Shown piece after piece: positions 29,431 to 40,440 of a DNA stretch of 64,000 bases; the first letter of the stretch is position 1; each line of letters begins with the position of its first letter. Both the position numbers and the translations under genes were made by a program. The DNA lies in assembly GCA_933822405.4 (NCBI GenBank), contig CAKOGP040002092.1:80102-144101 (forward strand). Direction: 5' to 3'. This DNA comes from Cylindrotheca closterium (lineage: Eukaryota; Bacillariophyta; Bacillariophyceae; Bacillariales; Bacillariaceae). Below the pieces are notes generated by a model. It saw only the letters and a program-made list of their open reading frames with translations, was not told the DNA's origin and did no database searches.

Positions 29431-30015
29431 ATGCTACCAATGCAAAATTCGTCATTATTGCCCTCCACCGCAACACTGCTAGCTGCGACTGGAATACTCC
29501 TCTATGCAACTTCCCACCTATGGAATAGATCCCGGGAGACGTCATTCAACTACAATAACGAGGCCAACAAGGGGGACGACGATCATGATGACGATTCATC
29601 AGATGACATGGTGGTCAAAATAAGTGTGGAGAAAGGTCAAGAACAAATGAATCATAGTGCTAAAGAGAAAAACACGACCAGCAACCTTCCAAGTGAGATC
29701 AGTCGCAGCGATAGGGACGAACACGAGACGGCATCGAAAGTTATTGCTTCATTTCCCTGGGAAATCGCATCATCACCAAATAATAATCAGAATGACCATC
29801 ATCGTCGTTATTCAGCATCATCTGACGATGTGCCGTCAGCAACAATAGCCCAGCCATCAAATGATGATCCATCGACGAGAATGCATTCAACATCCAATCG
29901 GCATTTAGCATCATCATCATCATCATCAGGCCAACAGTCACAGTTAGATTTCTTGTCATCCATGACCTTTGCAAATGGTGGCTTGCGTTCGCCCAGTTGT
30001 CCATGTTGTATATGA
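29431..30015 (+). CDS. Small membrane-anchored low-complexity protein (194 aa)
   Basis: The first ATG is at 29431. A hydrophobic N-terminal segment (LLPSTATLLAATGILLYATS) could be a signal anchor. The rest is Asp/Ser/Asn/His-rich and mostly disordered, with a block of six serines, ending LRSPSCPCCI. The terminal Cys cluster could be a lipidation or metal site. No family is recognised; the repetitive composition (GAT/CAT/TCA triplets) makes a fully non-coding origin possible. It is divergent from the 57-aa gene. Confidence 0.45.
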   Translation: MLPMQNSSLLPSTATLLAATGILLYATSHLWNRSRETSFNYNNEANKGDDDHDDDSSDDMVVKISVEKGQEQMNHSAKEKNTTSNLPSEISRSDRDEHETASKVIASFPWEIASSPNNNQNDHHRRYSASSDDVPSATIAQPSNDDPSTRMHSTSNRHLASSSSSSGQQSQLDFLSSMTFANGGLRSPSCPCCI

Positions 30016-30483
30016 CACAATAATAATAGTAATGACGAAAGAAGCTATATATGGATGATTGATTCTGCATCTCTTGTGAGCTTGGGATATGTCAAAACAG
30101 AAAATTCAGCTGACAAGAAAAAAAAGTGCATCGGTGACGAGTGAGTGAATGCCGTGTTTTGAAACAGCAGGAGCATGATGGCACATGACTATGGATAAAA
30201 GGTGCAAAAGACATAACGAAGAATGAAAATGCGATCAAACGCAGTATCCGATTATTTGGCATTCAGCGAGGCAATGCTTCTCCCTTCTTGCTGCGTCAAT
30301 ATATTTCTGCACTGATGGTTCACAGGAAAATAGTGAATTGGAATCTTATACATAGCAATCGACACAAAACTATTTCATCACATGTGATTATTACTGTGTG
30401 TTCTTTGGAATGAAAGTAGCTAGCAATAGACGGCAAGCCGCCGTTCTTATCTTACATGGGCTATTCCCTATAGATGATTCCCG
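30016..30483. other. Intergenic, no supported gene
   Basis: Convergent 3' flanks of the plus gene at 29431 and the minus MATE gene. No structured RNA or conserved block seen. Confidence 0.5.
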
Positions 30484-32016
30484 TCAAATTCCTTGCTCCT
30501 GAAAGTCCGAGCCATATTGTTTACTCTTCGTATTCTCATTCGTGGAGTTAATTAGGGGAGCCCTTTCGAAGTTTTCCATCATATGGCCAAGATATACCGG
30601 CGGATGCATCACCTCCTCTTTTTGAATTTTGTCAGCGATTTGGTACCAATTCGTCATGGCATAGGCTGCAATCAAACAGGAATTCATGCCCACATACGGA
30701 TAATTGATCCAACTCCAGGCGGACTCGACTCCACCCTCCCTCACATAGGCCATGTAGTAGATTGCCGGCAATCCGACAACCCATAGCCAAAAGATGTTCA
30801 CTCCAGCAAGTGTCCACTGCATCCCCAACCCGTTGGCGACGCCAGTGAGAGCTCCAAACGTTGCAACGCTAACGTTGAAAATGCAGACCTTCCACCAAAT
30901 AGCATTTGCCAATTCCGTTACATCTTCATCATTTGTAAACAGCCCAATGATCCAGTCCGAAGAAATGTACGCCACAAAATTCACCACAGAGAAAACTGCC
31001 ACCGTCAGAAGAACACAGACCACTGCTATTCTCTTGGCATGTGAGACATCGATTGGTAAAGTACTGCCCATTCGTATCGTCAGCGCTGTTCCTGCACTGA
31101 ATGGAGCCAAGCACAGTAACATTGTGACTTGATTCGGAATGGTATGGACGGACAGGGGCACTACACCCAGCAATCCAATGATAAGACCAAGTGCCTCCCA
31201 GAAAATCCATTCACTTTGCGCAAACATTCCACCAATACCGAGATGAATGTATTCCTTCATCGGTTTGTATTGAAAGATCGCTTCGCGCCAACATTCTATT
31301 CCAGGCCAAGTGCCGTCCTCGTATGGTTTCTTCCACCAGAGGTATACAATCAAAAACAGAGCTTGGAAGGCTTGAAATACGACATAGGCGAGCGCTGATC
31401 CCACAAAGCCAAATGATTCGGTCAATACATCCAAAGCGAGAGGAAGAACAACAGCGCAGGATGGTATCGACGCCATAATCAACGGTTTCATAACGTGTTG
31501 TGCCGATAGAAATTTCCAAATTGCCATGTACGTAATGTTGAATGGGAACGACAAGACATATATTCGATACCATTCAGAAGCATGCTTAGAAGCTTCCTCA
31601 TCTTGCCCCAGCGCTATCAGAATATCTTTGATATAGAATACCAAAATGAGACTGATCGGAAGCAGCAGGCAGATTGCACAAGCAAATCCCCTCAGTGCAA
31701 TCAAACCAACTTCCTTCTTTTTCCCCGCACCAAAGGCTTGTGGCCCCAACGTGTCCGCGGCGCCAAAGAGACCCGACATGAGACTGAAAGTGCAAAGGTT
31801 TCCAGTAAGATTCGCCAATGTGAAACCACTGAGAAAGGCGGGCTCAAACGTTCTGCCAATATGGGAGGCTGTCAGTAGTGGACTCACAATGAATCCAAGA
31901 TTCAAAATGGTCGTTGGAATGGCAAGTTGCAGGAACAGCCATAGCTCGGTACGAATATTATTCAATTTTGCTTTCTCTCCTTCCCCATTGCTGTCTTCTG
32001 AATGATTTTCTGACAT
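30484..32016 (-). CDS. MATE-family multidrug/metabolite transporter (510 aa)
   Basis: A 12-span membrane protein of the multidrug and toxic compound extrusion family. Diagnostic features are the start of helix 1 LWLFLQLAIPTTILNLGFIV, the loop GAADTLGPQAFGAGKKKEVG (the conserved D-T-L-x-x-Q-A-[FY]-G-A signature between helices 2 and 3), and in the second half IPNQVTMLLCLAPFSAGTAL with GSTLP. Eukaryotic MATEs export organic cations or secondary metabolites by H+ or Na+ antiport; the substrate here is not deducible. The length is typical and both halves are complete. N- and C-termini are short, polar and presumably cytosolic; no plastid presequence is evident. Single exon, first ATG used. Confidence 0.92.
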   Translation of the reverse strand: MSENHSEDSNGEGEKAKLNNIRTELWLFLQLAIPTTILNLGFIVSPLLTASHIGRTFEPAFLSGFTLANLTGNLCTFSLMSGLFGAADTLGPQAFGAGKKKEVGLIALRGFACAICLLLPISLILVFYIKDILIALGQDEEASKHASEWYRIYVLSFPFNITYMAIWKFLSAQHVMKPLIMASIPSCAVVLPLALDVLTESFGFVGSALAYVVFQAFQALFLIVYLWWKKPYEDGTWPGIECWREAIFQYKPMKEYIHLGIGGMFAQSEWIFWEALGLIIGLLGVVPLSVHTIPNQVTMLLCLAPFSAGTALTIRMGSTLPIDVSHAKRIAVVCVLLTVAVFSVVNFVAYISSDWIIGLFTNDEDVTELANAIWWKVCIFNVSVATFGALTGVANGLGMQWTLAGVNIFWLWVVGLPAIYYMAYVREGGVESAWSWINYPYVGMNSCLIAAYAMTNWYQIADKIQKEEVMHPPVYLGHMMENFERAPLINSTNENTKSKQYGSDFQEQGI

Positions 32017-33606
32017 GATTATGCTTTTTAATATCCCTGTGTTTCAGCATTGTCCAATGCCGTCTCACGACAGATACGAGTAGTTGGCAACGAGAGATGA
32101 CGATGAGAAGAATACTCGTAATGGAAGAGCGCACGATCTGACGTGTATGGTTCAGAAAGCCTAACACAGTACTATTTCAGTTTGAAAACAAACCCCAAAA
32201 ATCATTTGAAGTCTACAAGTACTCTTCTTTGGACTGTGCTGTCTTCAACTTTTGCCCAAGCTTCTCAGCATACAGTGTGTTGAGCAGTCATGGATGAATA
32301 GCACCATTGCATTAATATGAGGAAATGCATTTTGACCCACCCTTGCGCCCTGATGCCATATGGCAGTACATCACATTCGACGCAGTATTCAGTATGGCCA
32401 AGACATTGGTCCCCCAAATACTTCAAATGTCCCCCTTTACCAAGTCTGTGGTATCGTAAAATACCGCATGTAGCATCACTCGTATTTCAAACATCAAACA
32501 TGTTCCAGTCCAATATTAATTGTATCCTCAATATTTCTATTGGTTCTTCTTAACAGCCCAGTTGCATTTGCTTGTTTGCAATGAACTTGTTCGATGTGGG
32601 AACCTGCCCTGTTGCCATCCCCCCCCCAGTGTAATTCTTCATCCTATTTCAAAATCAAGCATCCGAAGATGATCTGGCATGATTAGAAATGCAAAACTCA
32701 CCTCCGACATTCTCACTAAAGTAGCAAGAATTGCACATTCTTGTCCTTTTTCTTTGTAGCTACTGCTGATGGACCTGGCATTCTTAATATCATCCTGAAA
32801 GGCCGATACTCACTCTGTATGGTTTGAGGCTTCAAATGCAACATTGGGCTTTAAAAAAGTAGGTTTTTTCTTGGCATCAGCAGGAATAAGCCATATTCCC
32901 CATCATGTACTTGGTCGTGCTGTTGCTTCAATTTTTGCCGATTAATGTTTCAGTTATTATTTACTATCCAGACACCAAAGCACTAGGAGACCATGATTCC
33001 CATGCCTTTTGATGCTGTCTGTGGAGACCCTAAAGTAGATAGCATGGGCAATGCCAATCCAAATATCACCTAGCTAGTTCAAAAGGTACCGGTATCAAAT
33101 CTGAGCAGCCAGACTTTTTCGAATGTGATGTATGTAGAAAGCCTACTATAAGCGTCTGTCCATTTTCAGTGCAATTCACTCAATCCGGACGCATTGTCTT
33201 CCTTCATTTCACTTGTACCCATATGACCCTCAAAATGAAACTGGGCATGATAATGGTTTTGTCAAGGGCATGCAGGTATTACTATCATTGCCATTTGTAT
33301 TTTGTCTTTGGTCTTCTCTGTCTTCCCAATAGAGATTTGAGACAAACATACCGGTAGGTCAAGCCAAGGTCATTGTTGGTGTTGCAACATAATGACTGCG
33401 ATTTGAATTGCCAAAGTTGACAGGGAGTTAAAAAGTCTCATTATCTCAATCTTTTCCGGGTTCTCATGGATTGACTTATTCGACCGTCTGAAAGACAGCA
33501 GGCACGGCATTATAAAACGCTTATTTCGAATAATAAGGAACAACGCGATCTCCTACTGCACAATCAATATAGACAATAACAAACCTTGTTGCGGATCATC
33601 CCCATT
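32017..33606. other. 1.6-kb intergenic region, no supported gene
   Basis: Separates the divergent MATE and JmjC genes. TACCGGTA occurs at 33087-33094 and 33349-33356. A poly-C run (nine C) lies near 32620. Short open frames (32317-32553, 33169-33357) lack domains. I see no transposon ends or tRNA-like box B. Confidence 0.5.
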
Positions 33607-36600
33607 ATGGTTGTTGATACCATGGTCGATGATTCAGATCGCACCACACCTGAGAATGCCAATCCGGATGAAATGGATGCATCCAGAATTTTGCTGGGCT
33701 TGAGTTCGTTTGCAAAGCATTCGCCGCCACAATCAGAAGACTCGGTGGACGAAGTGGCTGCCCAATACACGAGTATCAACGCTTTGGTGAAGCGTGATTC
33801 ATCGACTACTACTACGCCCGGTGATGCGGGCGAAAACGCTACGGAAATCAGTCAGTCCGAAGTGAGTCGAGTAAGCAATCAGGTTGGATCGAACATGTCT
33901 TCCCCCTTTAAGACCGAAGGAACCAATAGCATCATGGCCGAAACATACAAGCAACTTGAAGAAAACATGGCCGAATCAGTCAAGCGCGATGGTTCGAGTG
34001 AGGAACAAGATGCTGCAAGTGATAGCAAACAAGTTGAAGAGAATATGGCCGAATCGATCAAGTACGATAGTTCGAATGATGACCAAGATGCTGCAAGTGA
34101 TCACAGCTCATCAGACGACTCAATCTCCGTTGAAAACCGAACGTTTGTGGCCAGAGTCCCAGCTAGGCTCATGAATAAAAGTGCGAAAAGAAAGGGCGAG
34201 ACTGACGAAATCAAAGTTCACGTATTTTTCGGAAAAAATGAAGGTGAAGCTGCTGTGAAAGATGACCCTATCAAAAATGAAGAAGAAGCTGCGACTGCAA
34301 CAAAGGATCAGATTGGATCAAACACACCTTCAACAATGATGGCCGAGGCATACAGTCAGCTCAATAAACTGGTCGACTCGGATGAGCACCGGGGCTCAAC
34401 GAAGGACCAAGACGCCGCAAGTGACAGCAGTTCATTGAACGATTCAATCTCCTTTGAAGTCTTAACGCTTGAGGCAACGGTCCCAGCTAGTCTCATGACT
34501 AAAAGAGCGAAAAGAAAGGGCGAGACTGATGAAATCAAAGTTCTCGTATTTTTTGAAAAAAATGAGGATGACGCTGCTGTGAAAGATGACTCTAGTTCTC
34601 AAGCCCGTCGTTCTGAACGAACAAGCAAGCGATCCACAGTGTACAATGAAGACTGCCTAATCATCGACAACGCAAAAGTGGAGGGAGGAGAAGAGCATAT
34701 TCTATCTGGGCAGGAAGAAAATGCCGTAGACCCAACGTTCGTTACCTCAAATGGTCGAAAGAGAAAACAGGAAATGCAGGCCGTGATTAGCGACAGCGAA
34801 GGTGAGATACAAAATGTTGCAAAGAAGCGAGTATCTGAAAACGTCGACCAAGAAGAAAACAATGGTGGCAATGTCAAAATGGGCGAAGGTCTGCCCTTTG
34901 TCGATTGCCCCATCGCTCTTCGGGAAATATTGGAGAGTGATTTCAGAGAACAGGACAGGAGCTATTCAACCAAATATGTGGCAAACACAGTTGACCACGT
35001 GTGGAGAAGAGTACCCGAACACGTCAAGCAGAGTCTTCCTTCAGAAGGAAATGGAATCGAAGAACTTCGCAAGTGGAAATTGAAGCACTTTGGTGAACAG
35101 ACCCCAAGACCTGTTTTTGTTCCAAATTGCCCTGAATTTCTTATCGACATGCTTCGAGAGGATGTTGCCTGCCAAATGAAATTGCCTCACAGCGAGCTTA
35201 CACGTAGTATCAAGCAGATCTGGAATGCGATTTCTCCCCATGCCAAAGGCTGCCTACCTCAGGAGGACGCCCCGGGATATTTTTCAGAACTCAAGAAGTG
35301 GAAAAAGCTGCATGCACGGGATGCAGCAACGTTGATAGCGCCGCCCAAAAAAACGACTGTTAGAAAGCGCCCGAGACCGAGTGATCACGAGAAAAGTCCC
35401 AAGTCGGACGATGGCCGCAGCTCTTCGTATGCTTCCTCTCAAGCGCCGCAGGAGACACCGACACAAAAGGTTCGGCACACGACGGATGGAGGAAAGACTG
35501 CTGGGAATCCTGTTGCTGATAATGTGCCAAGCGGCGCTCAAGGCCAGGGAACCCTTGTCCAAGAGGATGATTCCAACAGTTTCTATGTCGAAGAGGAAGC
35601 CCACCAGTATCACAACCCACCGCTTCCATCCTCGAATTCCATAGGAGTTCCGCCTGAATCCTTGAGGCGTATTCCACCGCCGCCGCCGTTCGGTGATCTA
35701 CCGAAGACAGGGAAATGCCAGTGGTCTTGGGACAACGAACAACGAGTTCTTCTTGCCAATTTCTCTTCTTCGGTTTCTTCTTCAAATGCTTTTTCCATGC
35801 ATCCAACAGATGAGGCTTTCTTCTTGCAAATGATGGAAAGAAATGACGTGACCCTCATTTCTGAAGGTTTAGTCTCTGTTCAATCTCTAAATCCAGACTA
35901 TTGGAAGCCAGAATATCTTCGGAGAGTTCTTGGGAACGAGTATTTTCACAAGTTCAGACGGTTTGACACAGTGAAAACTGAGGACGGATTTGAAAAATGC
36001 TTTGAATATGACGGCATGGTTTCGATGAAAGTTGGAGATTACATTGAATACCTTGAGAAGCGCCAAAGTTATCTTTGCGGCATGATGGACGGAGCGGATC
36101 CGTCTTTCTCTTTCGTAAATCATGAAGGGCAATATGAAACGTTAGACAATGTGGGGACAACTGCACTGTATATGATCGATCTTGACATTAACAGATTGCT
36201 ACCAAAGTTAAAATCCAACTTCTTGGAAAGCTTCCGATATCATGATGTGCTACCTGGTGGATCTCATTGCTTGATGAATTCGGTGAGTTATATATTTCTT
36301 GATTAGCAATTACATGGCTCCTTGATGCTCACTCGTCTGAATGTATCAAAGGTCACAAGCACGGCGCGTCCATTTATGGGACCAAACATGTATGTGACTC
36401 CCCCTGCTGCATTTACACACTTTCACCAGGATGGACATGGAACAGTTGATTCTGGCCATCTCTGTATAAGTGGATACAACGAGGTCGTGATGTTGAGAAG
36501 GCTCACCGAACGTCACAAGAAACATGCTCTGATGATTCTTACTGGTAATTTTGGAGGCGAGGAAAACCGCAACTCGCTCCCAACTTATTTTGATGGATTG

Positions 36601-37880
36601 TATCAGGAACCCCACGGAGATCTTTTGGTAAGTGAATTCAATCTTTCTTGGAGTGGTCCTCTTGATCAAAGGTCTCATTGACGATAATTGTGCTTGCAGG
36701 GGGACAAGCCATCGTGGCCCACCGAAGGCCAGATTCAAAAGTGCCGTGACATGGGATATTGTCCCACCGTCTGCATTGTCAAGCCGGGACAGCTTATCCA
36801 TATCAACAAAGGTCGACTGCATGCGTTTCGAAAGATGTCGATTGCCCCACTACATGAGGGCGACTGCCACAAGAAATTGCGGGAGAAAACGATCGAAGAA
36901 CACAAGCTTACCAAAGAGACTTTATGTGTGAGCATCGCTTGGGATTGGATGTACAAAGGGGTGTCCGTAGGGGGCATCAATCGTGAGATCAGTTCTGTGC
37001 TTGAAGCAGTTGTACTGAACCGAAAGAATGGAAGGCTGTCCCTTGCCATTCCAGAGTTTTCACTCTTTCAGATGGCAAAGATGCTAAATCCTAGCCAGAA
37101 AACTGCTTCAAAGCTGGACAGTTTTCTGCTGTTTGGAAATTCTGGTTCACACACGTCGGTTGTTTCATCGATACCAGATGCAAAAACAGTTTGCCGCGGA
37201 ATATTGCCAAGTCTCAGACATGTTATGAAGCAGCAGCTGAATACATTGGGGAATGCTTCTTCTTCTGCCTCGACGTCTAGAGCACGCGGAGAACGTGTAG
37301 CGATAGCGAAACGGCCAAATACACACGAAGATCCGATGAAATTTCCATTAGACCCTTATGGACTCGATGGTTTTGCCTGCAAACTATGTTCGAGGGAGCT
37401 CTCCAATGTATACTACCACTGTGATGGTTGCGAAAAACTCTTATCGAAAGACTTTAATATCTGCCTTGAGTGTCATGGCGACAAGAAATTTATGTGTACG
37501 GTTCAGATGCACCCGACCAATCCGAAGAAGCATGCAAGCTTAAACCATACCGGTAAGTAGTCTATGACATGGTTGTTGGAATGATGCCAGCAGTAAACTG
37601 ATTTGATTCTTGATGGATTGCAGGCTTAATGAGATTCGACCGCGTAAGCCGGTGTCCTTGTAAGAATGGTCCTGTATGCGGCCACTGCAACTTCTGTTTG
37701 GGTTGCTCCTGCCGATGTCACAGTTGGTTCACTCTTCATTCACGCATGTTTGGAGAGGAAGAAGGCAAAGCTCTGCTGAATGGCGTAGACGAGGTATGCG
37801 CTTCGTGTGATAGCGACCAGAGTCATAGATTTGGCGAACTTCTTGCGGAGCGATTGGAAGCAGCGGCCAAAGAGCATTGA
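33607..37880 (+). CDS. JmjC-type dioxygenase-like protein with ZZ-like finger, four exons (about 1353 aa)
   Basis: Exons 33607-36282, 36352-36627, 36700-37552 and 37624-37880; joins are in frame. Residues 910-1030 carry the JmjC core. FTHFHQDGHG supplies the Fe(II) ligands H917 and D919, and LIHINKGRLHAF supplies the distal H1025, so it is predicted to be an active 2-oxoglutarate oxygenase, as in histone lysine demethylases. A ZZ-like finger follows (CKLCSREL, YYHCDGCEKLL, CLECHGDKKF), then a Cys-rich end in exon 4 (CPCKNGPVCGHCNFC and CLGCSCRCH). The N-terminal 480 residues are disordered and contain an internal duplication around AKRKGETDEIKV. Two copies of a ~65-residue domain (CP-x(2)-L-x(5)-D, ending ELxKWKxxH) lie near 430-580. 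Probably nuclear chromatin-acting; the substrate is inferred only. Confidence 0.85.
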
Positions 37881-38233
37881 GCTGGTTCCCATTCTACCAA
37901 GTCGCTACACCAAACATGGCAGGGAATACCGCTTGACGAGCCGATTCTCGATGTTGACAATTCCATCTCTTTAAAGTGAAGTGGACTCTATATAATATGT
38001 ACATAGTTCCATATCGTTGTTATTGTAATGGCTCTTTTCTAAGGATGTGAAGTAGAAGTTGAACGGCCAGATGGTGGATCAGAAAAGAAGCAAGCGGTTG
38101 CAATGCACGACTCGTCCGACCGTATGACGTACTTCATTTTTGACCAAAATTCTGCAACTTCAAACTCGTCGTCGATCGTCGTCACATTATATTCAATATC
38201 ATACTGTATAGAAAAATAAAAGAATCCATCAAC
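37881..38233. other. Intergenic, no supported gene
   Basis: A 353-bp interval between two plus-strand genes. It is AT-rich before the next ATG (AGAAAAATAAAAGAATCC). No other feature seen. Confidence 0.5.
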
Positions 38234-40207
38234 ATGCTGTGGTCATTGCAAGAGTACTGCTCTTCACAGAAAGAACTCGATTTCAGTGTTCTCACAGAAT
38301 CAAGTGCACAGTTTATTCAATCATTAAGTCTTCCGAGCACACATCCATTTTGCAATGCCGATGCACCACCTTTCGAAATGGAAGGAGTCCCACCAATGGG
38401 GCGATTGGACCACCGATTTGAAGGTGAATCTATGGTGGAAACAGCAATCACCGGTCTTTATATGATTTTGCCAGCCCTTTTGGCTATGGCGGAGTTGTGG
38501 GTTCGTCTATTTGCCGGCGGGCTGGGTCCTCTTGGAATACTGATGATGGCAATGCGCGAATTTCAGGGGAGAAGTGGGAAACGAAAAAAGGAGGACACCG
38601 TATCGAAGCGATTTCAATTTACGTGCGCTCTGTCCGTTGCATCATGTTTGGTTTTGATGACAGATACTTTGTATGTTCTGGACAATGGGCCGTATTATGG
38701 GGCTGCCATGTTTGTGGTCTCGGTTATCTTGGCCATTCGAGTCGTCTTTCGCTACGACCTCGATCGCCTGGGAATTTTCGTGTCCATCATGGTGCTGTTG
38801 GGCAGCCATTTGGTTTGCGATTACGAGACCAATTCGCTAAACTTTGGAGACAAAGCGGACGGGGTTAGAATCGATGAGGGGATATACTTTGATTCCTCCA
38901 ATTCATTCGTTTCCTCGATTATTCAGAATTGGCCTGAGAAGTACCGAACCTACAACAAAGAAAATGGGGCCACATCTTGGATGCCATCTGGTGACTCTAG
39001 GACTGGATTACCATTTCTAGCCAATCATTTGCCAGTCCCCGAATGGCATCGACTTTTTCTAGAAACCGAAGACAACGAATACGTTGCATTGGATGTCAGC
39101 TTTCCGGAAAGCGGATTCAATAGCTCCAATCCCATTTACATGGTCTTACACGGATTGAATGGTGGCAGTGGCGAAGAGTACATTCGAGATTTGACATTTC
39201 GACGAACGGCAGAAGGGGCAACAATTGTAGTCATGGTTGCAAGAGGGCTGATGGACTTGCCAATCAGAGGGTAAGTTCGAGTTGTTTTTGCGATATTCTC
39301 CTTCATTTGATTGGCCGCTAAACTGATTTTCTTCTTCTTTCCTTCAGCTGGAACTTGTTCAATGGAGCTCGTACAACCGATGCACATACAGCAGCGATGG
39401 CGCTCCGAAAAGCAACTTCAGCAGAACAGGTAATTGTAGGAGTTGGATACAGCATGGGGGCAATCATTCTAAACAACTACTTTGCATCCTATGGTTCGGA
39501 GGTTCCCCTTGATGGCGGTATTGCCCTTTCCGGCGGTTTGGATATGAGGTATCAAGAACATTTCTATCGGGCTCAACGTTTGTGGCAACCAATGCTTGCC
39601 GAGACTGCTCGAGATGATTTCTTTCTTGGCAAGTGGGGACACCGAGTCAAAGCTCGTCTTTCTGAGGCCAATTTCCTCCGTCTCATGCGGTCCAAGCATA
39701 TTACTGTAAGTTCTATTTTTGCTGCTAGAATGGTAGACTACTATTGAGAACACTAATTCGGCCGATGTTTCACAGGAATTGGATATCGCTGCAGTGGCGC
39801 CCTACAGTGGGTATGATGACGTTCTACATTATTACAAAGAAATGAGTGCTCTTGGAGACATTGAGCACAACGCCAACGGGACCATATCGCTAGATGCCTA
39901 CAAGGGAAAGAAGATTGACTCTATATCAGCACCTCTAGTGGTATTGCAAGCGCTTGACGACCCGCTAGTGACATGGAAAAGCACGGCGGCCAATGAGGGT
40001 CTCATGGAACCGACCAACCTTGTCAAAACTGGAAGCGGCAATCTCATGCTGCTCCTTACCAAGGCCGGAGGGCATGTTGGGTGGCCACTTGGCACCATTT
40101 TCTTTCAGAATAAATGGAAATGGATGAGTGATGCTGTCATGGGCTTTGCCATTGCTGTCCAAGAGGCAAAGCGTCAGAATGTGGAGGTAGATAAAATAAA
40201 AGCCTAA
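38234..40207 (+). CDS. EMB8/ABHD-type alpha/beta hydrolase, three exons (608 aa)
   Basis: Exons 38234-39270, 39348-39705 and 39776-40207. The N-terminal half has membrane segments (about residues 75-105 and 135-175), as expected for a membrane-bound hydrolase. The hydrolase domain shows the oxyanion-hole motif VLHGLNGGSGE, the nucleophile elbow GVGYSMGA with S381, an acid loop LQALDDPLV (D526/D527) and GGHVGW with H565. This is a complete Ser-Asp-His triad in the order of the ABHD1/2/3-EMB8 family, which includes phospholipid and acylglycerol lipases and the yeast ethanol acyltransferase relatives. A Trp-Asn-x-x-[NR]-G-x-[RG] block (WNLFNGARTTDA) is also diagnostic. The substrate is probably a lipid ester, by family. 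The nucleophile lies in exon 2 and the His in exon 3. Confidence 0.9.
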
Positions 40208-40440
40208 ACAATCTCTTTGACACGACTCATCTGATCGGGCCTCAGCAAGCCACTCATTCTCATTCTGCGCACCGGACGCGTGATTATGCTTTGAAAATTA
40301 TTGCCGTTTCTTCTTGTAGTGGCAATCTTCAACAGACTATGAATAACATAAGGTCGGCATTGACAATCAAGTGCCTCCAATTCTAGAATTGTCTTCACCT
40401 TTGTCTCATATATTGTAATTGATAGCATTCTTGGTTAATC

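Noticed and set aside
32017..33606. Possible tRNA, snRNA or transposon in the largest gene-free interval
   Set aside because: I searched by eye for box-B-like GTTCGA-type sequence, terminal inverted repeats and reverse-transcriptase motifs and found none.
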